Assembly (NCBI RefSeq): GCF_026151205.1
Contig: NC_087072.1
Coordinates: 8,418,084 to 8,482,083, forward strand
Length of the DNA: 64,000 bases
Source of the DNA: Bolinopsis microptera
Taxonomy: Eukaryota > Ctenophora > Tentaculata > Lobata > Bolinopsidae
Direction: 5' to 3'
Part shown: positions 57,186 to 64,000 of the stretch, one piece after another
Layout of the letters: the number at the start of each line of letters is the position of its first letter
Numbering within the stretch: the first letter of the stretch is position 1
Made by a program: the position numbers and the translations under genes
The notes under the pieces: model-generated
What the model was told of the DNA's origin: nothing
The model's input: only the letters and a program-made list of their open reading frames with translations
Database searches by the model: none

Positions 57186-60034
57186 ATGATGGTTTGCTGT
57201 GGGACAAATCTGGAATCCTTGAAGCCGGATTTTTGGACGAAGGAGGATGTTGGAAGGTGGCTTGAAGTTAATGGTTTCGAGCATCTTTCCGTTAAGTTTG
57301 ATGAGCATGACATATCAGGCAAGTGCACTGTGCAACATCTCAATTTTATAGAATATATTCATTAGCCTTATCAAAATTAGAGGCTACCAACATGTTTCGA
57401 TGCACGACACCGACCTTTTTCCGGATATTCTAATTCTGCCTAGACTGCTGTTTTTTCTGCTTCGTCCCTTTAAACGTTCTGCCGTCAAGTCAAGTCTCTG
57501 CAAATGAATTTAAATGCGCACACATTTTATTGTTAGGTACATATTCCAGACTTTTTCTGACAACGAAATACTAAAACGGTCACTCTCTTGAATCTCTCGT
57601 AATCATAATTACTGCGCACTTAAAAATGGTATTATTCTTAAGGGGGCCGGGGGGGGGGGTCTTCATCAAAATTCTCTCGAAATTGACTTTATAGTTGTTT
57701 CTGGTAGAGGGGAGTAATATCTACCAGCTGCTGCTTTTTTTTTTAAACTTTCAGGATATGTTCTAGGGACCATTTAGAAGATTTGGTCGAGCCAAAATTT
57801 TGAGATAGGCCTTTAAAAAATTTTTATTCTATTTTGAAAATCTTGGACCTCGTTTTTTTACGATTTTTTCAGGTCCAAGATTTTCAAAATTGAATAAAAA
57901 ATTTTTAAAGGCCTATCTCAAAATTTTGGCTCGATCAAAACTTCTAAATGGTCCCTAGAACATATCCTGAAGTTTCAGGGTGATTGCTCAAAAAATGTAG
58001 GAGAAGATAGATTTCTAGACTCGATTTTCAGAATTTGCGATTGAAAATCGCTCGCGCAATACAAATACACATAAGCGCTGACCTTAGACCGGCAATAATT
58101 TCGGCTAGGAACAATATTTTTCCATGGGATCAAAAGCAGCTGGTAGATATCACTCCCTTCTACCAGAAACAACTATAAAGTCAATTTCGAGAGAATTTTG
58201 ATGAAGACCCCCCCGGCCCCCTTAATATTGAACTGATATTATATCTATATAATATTATATAAATATTATAATGATATAATTCAGGGCCAGTACTAATGAT
58301 GCTGACAGAACAGGACCTCAGGAAGCCACCTCTCTCCCTACAAAAACTGGGAGAAATAAAACGACTGTCCTCCATCTTGGAGCAGCTCCAGAGGGCTTAC
58401 AACGTGGCGGAAGTGAGGAGGCACCGCAGAATGTACCGCACGGATTCAAATGATTACAGCAATGATGTGAGGAGTGGTCTTAGTTTGATCCCCAAAAATG
58501 AGGGACTGAAGTTTTTTGTTTCATTTCTCTACGCGTTGTCCTCTCTTATAGTTACCAGTATTGCTATGACAGTAGCTCACGATCGTGTCCCTGATATGAA
58601 GAAAATTCCGCCACTACCTGACATTTTCCTTGATAACATTCCAACCATACCACACGCATTTGAGGCAGCCGAGGCGTGTGCTGTCTCACTGACTTTTTCC
58701 TTCTTCTGCCTGATTCTGGTGCACAAGCACCGGTTTGTAATTTTCAGACGGTATTTTTCCATCATAGGAACAGTGTTCCTGCTCAGAGCCCTAACCATGA
58801 TGTCCACTACATTGTCAGTACCAGGAGAACATCTCAATAACTGTGAGATAAGAGTGGGTGACTCCTGGGATGAGAAGTTACAACATGTTATTTATATCTG
58901 GAGAGGTAAGACATGTGTCGACTCTCGGTCAATAATGTTAGGTTTTATTTTAAATCTCTCATTTAAAGTACTTTAGAGTGTTAAAAACTGGTGTAATATT
59001 TCACAAGTTATATTGCCATGCTAGTGATTGACTTTAGTTACCAGAACCATGCAGAGAAAGTGGTTGCTGAGCAAAGTTGTAACTGTAATTATTTCAAGGT
59101 GCTGGAATGTCGATATCAGGGGTGAGGACCTGTGGTGACTACATGTTTAGTGGACACACAGCCGTGCTTACCGTGCTCAATCTATTTGTTTGCGAGTGTA
59201 AGTTATGCTTGTAGTCAATGTAGACGGTCGATGGGATTATATCACCCTACAAGTTGTCATGTAATCCATCCGCTAGAACTTGAAATGAAAGATCAGTTAA
59301 CAATCACAGTTAACAGACATCTAAAAGCTATTGGTTGGTAACTTCACTCTAGTTGCTCATAGCTACTCAAACTGGAAAATCTTTAATTTCAATTATTATC
59401 ATACGATTTTTGTAAAATATCCATCAACATGTTCACCACATTTCAGATACCTCGTCGAAACTGAAGTTCATCCAAACTATAAGCTGGTCTCTGAACTTTT
59501 TCGGAGCGTTTTTCATCCTAGCTGCCCACGAGCACTACACTATTGATGTTATTGTAGCGTTCTACATTACTTCCAGAACATTTGCTTACTACCATGTCCT
59601 AGCTAATTCCCTTGCCCACAAACAAAGGAATTCACAGGTATTTGCTATTTTAATTTTAATTACAGGTCGTGATTTTAGATTAAAGTACACTCTGTAAGAG
59701 GTGATGTGGCGTCGAGATGTACAACACAATTGCGACTTTCAAGCGGCAAATATAAATATAATTATAATATAATTTTGTACATTACATTTATGATGTCTTT
59801 AGTTGTATGCTTTTAATGAGTAGTATATTATAAAATTAACTTCCGCAGGAGTTGACATGGAGTTGGTTCCCCCTGTACTCCTATTTTGAAGAGAATGTCG
59901 ACTGTAAAATTCAAAACGAGTACGAATGGCCCTGGACTCCTATAATAGAGTTCGTAATGCGCAGCTATCGTGTAATTTCGCATCTTAGGCAAGAGCGTCG
60001 CAAAAACTCGGAAAAAATCATAAAAACTCAATAA
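57186..60034 (+). CDS. SAMD8: SMSr / SAMD8, ceramide phosphoethanolamine synthase
   Basis: SMSr is an endoplasmic-reticulum enzyme that transfers phosphoethanolamine to ceramide. Exons 57186-57318, 58285-58905, 59099-59197, 59447-59637 and 59849-60034 give 409 residues, close to human. Residues about 10-75 form the SAM domain ([31 protein letters not shown]). Six membrane segments follow. The luminal block [20 protein letters not shown], the LSVPGEHL motif, the catalytic [10 protein letters not shown] and the [13 protein letters not shown] motif are all intact, supplying the His-His-Asp triad. The first intron uses a GC donor (CAG|GCAAGT) and contains a 580-bp foldback element; the other introns are GT-AG. 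The first of two adjacent ATGs is taken as the start; the frame is open for 12 codons before it, so an upstream coding exon is possible. Confidence 0.93.
57642..58221. mobile_element. 580-bp foldback element flanked by TTAA
   Basis: The ends GGGGGCCGGGGGGG and CCCCCCCGGCCCCC are inverted and each abuts TTAA (57638-57641, 58222-58225). The outer arms (TCATCAAAATTCTCTCGAAA and its inverse) continue inward. A second inverted pair of about 100 bp surrounds a short central loop near 57852-57870. The right arm has about 150 extra bases. TTAA duplication is the piggyBac habit, but these G-rich ends are not classical. It lies in SAMD8 intron 1. Confidence 0.85.
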
Positions 60035-61532
60035 CCTCGAGAGTTTACTTAGTATTTTCTTCTTGGTTAAAACAGTGCTAGTTTTTTTAAGTAGTTACTA
60101 GTATTCTTACAAGGCGTGTTGCAACCAGTAACCTTCCTGATGCCGGGTTGGCGGGATCTGGCGCTATAATACCACTGCTTCCCGCCTTCATTGGTTCAAG
60201 ATATGTTGCAATGCAATTATTATTAATTACAACAATAGTATTAGTATAGTAGTTAAGTTTTGAAATATTTAAAAATGGGGGTAAATTATTAGCTATTTTT
60301 CTAAATTTGATTTAAGGATACTGAACCGATCGACTTCGAACGGTGGTGTTCCTATGTTAGGCTTTTTCTATGATATGATGCTATTTATTTGAGCATTTTT
60401 GCATGTATTTATTAAATCGATGATTAAGCAACTTTATCGTGGTTTCCACATGTTACCGGATGTTAAACGCTTTATAATTTTATGATTATGATCCTTGGAT
60501 CTAGGATTTTATGATTATGTTCCTTGACTCTAGGGACTAGGATCCTGATATTTTAATGCAGTTATCAAGATTTTTTTGACATTGTGAACAGTTCAATCTA
60601 GCGACTAGCACTTATTGATTATCAGACGGTACTAAATTATGGCCCTTCGAAATGAGGCAGGTTGCTTAAATTAAAATTATAAATTAGTTATATCCATGTT
60701 CTTACGTTATTACACCTAGAAATTAATATTTATACTTTTGGTTTTAATTGAAAAGAAATTAGAGTTTATAAAGTTCCCTGGCTTATCGTGATATCGATAT
60801 TACATTTTTACTATTTTTTGTTGTTTTAAATTTTGGCTATAGTAGCTACAGTTATGTCGTATTTTGAGATTTTTTTCCAAATTCGAACATTTGAAATTTT
60901 TTTGTATATTCCGATGAATTTGTTAAGGTGTTAAATGAGGATTATAGAAGTGAATATTGGCTCAGAATTAATGCAATTTATACATAACACATGAGTATTG
61001 TGTAAACTGAGGTTGTACAACTACAATTTCCAATGTACAATGTACATTGTACAGGCCGTATCTTCAAGTAGATGGAGATCAGGATCTTACTAAGTGTTTG
61101 CATACAGTCTACAGTATTCATTACATTAATTCTGGGCCGACTGCTCCTTTCTATATTTTCAAGGAAATTATCCATCGCCAGTTGCCGTGAACAATCTCGG
61201 TTCAAGCAGGATGTGTCCTGGTTTATTTTTAAAACAGAAGTTAAGATAAGAAAATTTGCTATTAAATAATTTTTTCGAGCGAGTAAATTAAGTTAAATTA
61301 TTAAATACTGTATCAATTTGTTTCGTCCTTTGGAATTTCGTTTAACTGACAAATCGACTTTAATTGTAGAACGTCTAGAAAAGCCCCAAATCATTTAATG
61401 GAGTACCAAAAATGATTTAGAGACTTGTTGAAATCTTATCTAATTGAAATATTTGCCATTATTAAAGTTTGTAATCATGAAAAGTCGCAATTTTTACTGT
61501 ACAAAATTCCTTAAAAAGGTCAAATTTTCCAG
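60035..61532. other. Intergenic stretch between SAMD8 and SFI1
   Basis: AT-rich with no recognised gene. CAAATTTTCCAG at 61521-61532 is a good acceptor just before the SFI1-frame ATG, so a 5' UTR exon of that gene may lie here. Confidence 0.5.
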
Positions 61533-61542
61533 CTATCTGTAC

Positions 61543-64000
61543 ATGTCAGCTGATAAGAAAGCCCAAGTAAAACGAGCTATCCTAGCTGAGCTGAATAAAG
61601 AGTTGTCTAAAAAGACAAAGACACTCTCAACAGCCAGATCAGTTCACAAACGTCATGTTCCTCCTCGGACACAAGATCACCTCCTCCTACCCAGCTCTTC
61701 CTCCGTAAAGCTCATAAACCTAAACGGGTTAAGTCAAACTTTGATGCACAGAAACACGTTGAAAGTATTCCTAGTAAACAGAATGCAGCCAGCGCTAGCC
61801 GTGTTTCGAGATCTTCTTCCTTAACAGCAGCCAGGAAACGTGTTCACATACCACAACCTACTCCCCGGATAGAACATCCTCCTCCTCAATCACCCATTCA
61901 ACCAGATTTATATGGAACTATAAGAAAATATGCGGAGATATGGAAAAAACGAACATTTGGTGAGGATCAACAAGCATTCTCCAAAGCAACACTACTTTAC
62001 CGGACAAAGCTTCTTCAAAGGTATCTCTCAGAGTGGAGAAGTGAAACTTACACAAAACAAACAGAATGGAAACTAATCGTTAGGGCAGACTGTCATTACA
62101 GGTTCTACTTGAAGGAGAAGTCGTGGGAATGTTGGAGGAACTTTCTCACAGAAAACAGGAATGTGTGTCAGAAGAGACAGCTTGCTGATCAAACTTGTTC
62201 TAGAATACTACAGAGAAGGTATTTCAGCAGGCTGAAAAAGGCTGTTAAGATTAGAAAGGAGGTCAATGCTAATAATGTAGTTGCTCAGTCAATGTATCAT
62301 CGAAACTTGACATCAAAAATGCTCAATCAGTGGCATTTTGCCATGGCTCAACGAAATATAGCCCACGAACAAGAGAATATAGCACTTCATTTTTGGTCTC
62401 TTTCGTTACAGAGACAATGTCTCGAACAGTGGTTTATATTTAAAAATGAGCAGATTCTTAAGAAGAAGATGGTTATCGTCGTTTCGAACTTCTATGCTGG
62501 AAAGCTGGTACAACAATCGTTCCGAACATGGGTTGCGTACAGACAACATCGAAAGTGCAAAGAAATACAGCAAAGAAAAGCCGAAAAACTCTTAAAATCG
62601 AAAATGCAGCACAAATTCTTTTACCAGTGGAGTGATCACGCTGCCATTTCAGCTAAAACTAAACGACTTGAGGGGGAGATACAGATGATTTGGTACAAAG
62701 CCAAGTGCAGACGAGCGTTAGTACATTGGAAACAATTCTGTGAAGTTCAGAATTATAACAGAGAACTTATTAAAATAGCAGAGGAACATGCTCGTAAGAA
62801 GCTTCTACAGAGGGTCTTGAATAAGATAAGGCTGTATACAGAACATCAGAAACAAACCCTTGTTAACAAGAATACTGCAGATGTTTTGAGAAGAAAAAAC
62901 GTTTTATCTGCCTGTTTTAGGAAGTGGGTCACAGAACAAGATCAAGTAGAAGAAGATAAGTTGAAGTACAGAACGCTGATGGCCAGAAAACATTACCAAC
63001 TAAAACTCCTAAACGTAGCCCTACAACAATGGGCTGGCTACAAAGAGTACAGATTAGACAGGAAAGAATGTTACTCCCTCGCGGACACACACTACAATTC
63101 CACTGTAACCCAGCACTTGTTCACTAACTGGCATCTTCACATTTGCTACCGTAAAAACCTCCAAGTTAAGAAAGACACTGCAGCAATCCACTACAGCGAG
63201 CTACTCAACCACAAGTACTTCTACACGTGGTTAACTATGTATCACGTCTCTCAGAACCAGAGACAGGATGAGCGCATTGCTGTCCTACACCGTAGTCAGA
63301 TACTGCTAACTAAACATTTCAACTTGTGGAAGCAGAGGAGTGTTGAACATGTTGATAGCAAGTCTAGAAATGAAGCTGCTGTGCAGCACTATCAGTACAA
63401 AATTCTTAGAAGGGGGCTGAACGCTTTTGTTAGAAATAAACACCATGTCGTAGATAAGGCTGTGTTTAAAAAGAGAGCTGAGGATCACTTTAATAGGAGA
63501 CAACTTGAGAGATGCAGCAAGGCGTGGAGCGAGTACAGCAGACTTCAGCAAGTCAAGAAAGTGAAAAAGAGGATTGCTGACGAGCATTACAATAAGATAC
63601 TCGCTTCTTCTCATATGAAACACTGGATTATCCACCACAATATCGTGTGTAAAGCTAAGAACACAATCCATGATATCGAATCTCAGTACAACAAGAAGCT
63701 CCTGTCAAAAGTGTTGGCTCGTTGGTCATCTCAAATCAAGATACAGAGACTAGCATCAGATTTGAACCTGCGAGCTGAGTTGCACCACAGAGAAACACTA
63801 TCAAGGAGGGTGCTATCAGGATGGTTATCTCACACTGAACAAAGAGCCAGAGACCACGTGACTAAACAAGAGCTGCTGTCAGATGGTAAGTGTATGTTAG
63901 AGAGGCTGAGGAAGAAACAAGCACTTGCTAAGTGGAAAGAGAGGACTGGTGCGGAGAGGAGAGACAGGGAGATGTGTGAAGCTGCTGACTTACATTATGT
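61543..64000 (+). CDS. SFI1: SFI1-type centrin-binding repeat protein (partial, runs off the edge)
   Basis: SFI1 proteins are long helical filaments at centrioles that bind centrin through repeated tryptophan-containing segments. From about 61700 to the window end one frame carries about 20 such repeats, with cores such as LLQRYLSEW, MLNQWHF, QCLEQWF, SFRTWVAY, ALVHWKQF, CFRKWV, ALQQWAGY, YFYTWL, VLARWSS and ALAKWKERT, spaced roughly 30-40 residues. The ATG at 61543 is in a different frame (MSADKKAQVKRAILAEL), and the two must be joined. One way is a phase-0 intron 61567-61694 (CAA|GTAAAA ... CTACCCAG), 128 bases long; another is a one-base error or indel near 61680. The gene continues beyond 64000, so its length and C-terminus are not known. 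Confidence 0.88.

Overview
This is nuclear DNA of an animal. The genes are split by GT-AG introns, AT content is high, intergenic space is long and full of small inverted-repeat transposons and satellites, and the recognisable proteins are animal-type: tektin, ABHD16A, DET1, SMSr/SAMD8, SFI1 and a C2H2 zinc-finger protein. A tektin plus an SFI1-type protein implies a ciliated, centriole-bearing animal. The repeat-rich, AT-rich character would suit a marine invertebrate, but the phylum cannot be fixed from this window.

Layout. 1-182: perhaps the last exon and poly(A) signal of an upstream gene. 2194-16359 (+): a nine-exon tektin gene. Its introns hold a LINE reverse-transcriptase fragment, a pogo-like element with an expanded 20-bp satellite, a broken GPCR fragment on the other strand, a decayed mariner-like transposon and a cluster of repeated motifs. 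16360-22465: no gene recognised; one clear TA-flanked MITE and a 9-bp minisatellite. 22466-32172 (-): a 12-exon gene whose reading frame stays open across every junction. It predicts a CstF-50-type N-terminal dimerisation segment, then a Q-rich linker, then six C2H2 fingers. 32173-52160: about 20 kb with no convincing gene, but with many CACGTG boxes (34-39.6 kb), tandem duplications and several well-delimited MITEs, some nested in one another. 52161-64000 (+): a compact head-to-tail run of four genes, ABHD16A (7 exons), DET1 (single exon), SAMD8/SMSr (5 exons, first intron GC-AG) and SFI1 (runs off the right edge).

The genes have no obvious shared pathway. ABHD16A and SMSr are both membrane lipid enzymes (phosphatidylserine hydrolysis; ceramide phosphoethanolamine synthesis). 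Tektin and SFI1 both belong to the cilium/centriole. DET1 is a ubiquitin-ligase scaffold. The most unusual object is the CstF50-like/zinc-finger gene at 22.5-32.2 kb. The best-resolved mobile-element biology is a tiny hAT-like MITE family (65-83 bp) with target-site duplications, including one copy inserted in another. Exon borders were read by eye from splice motifs, phase and protein similarity; none has transcript support here.
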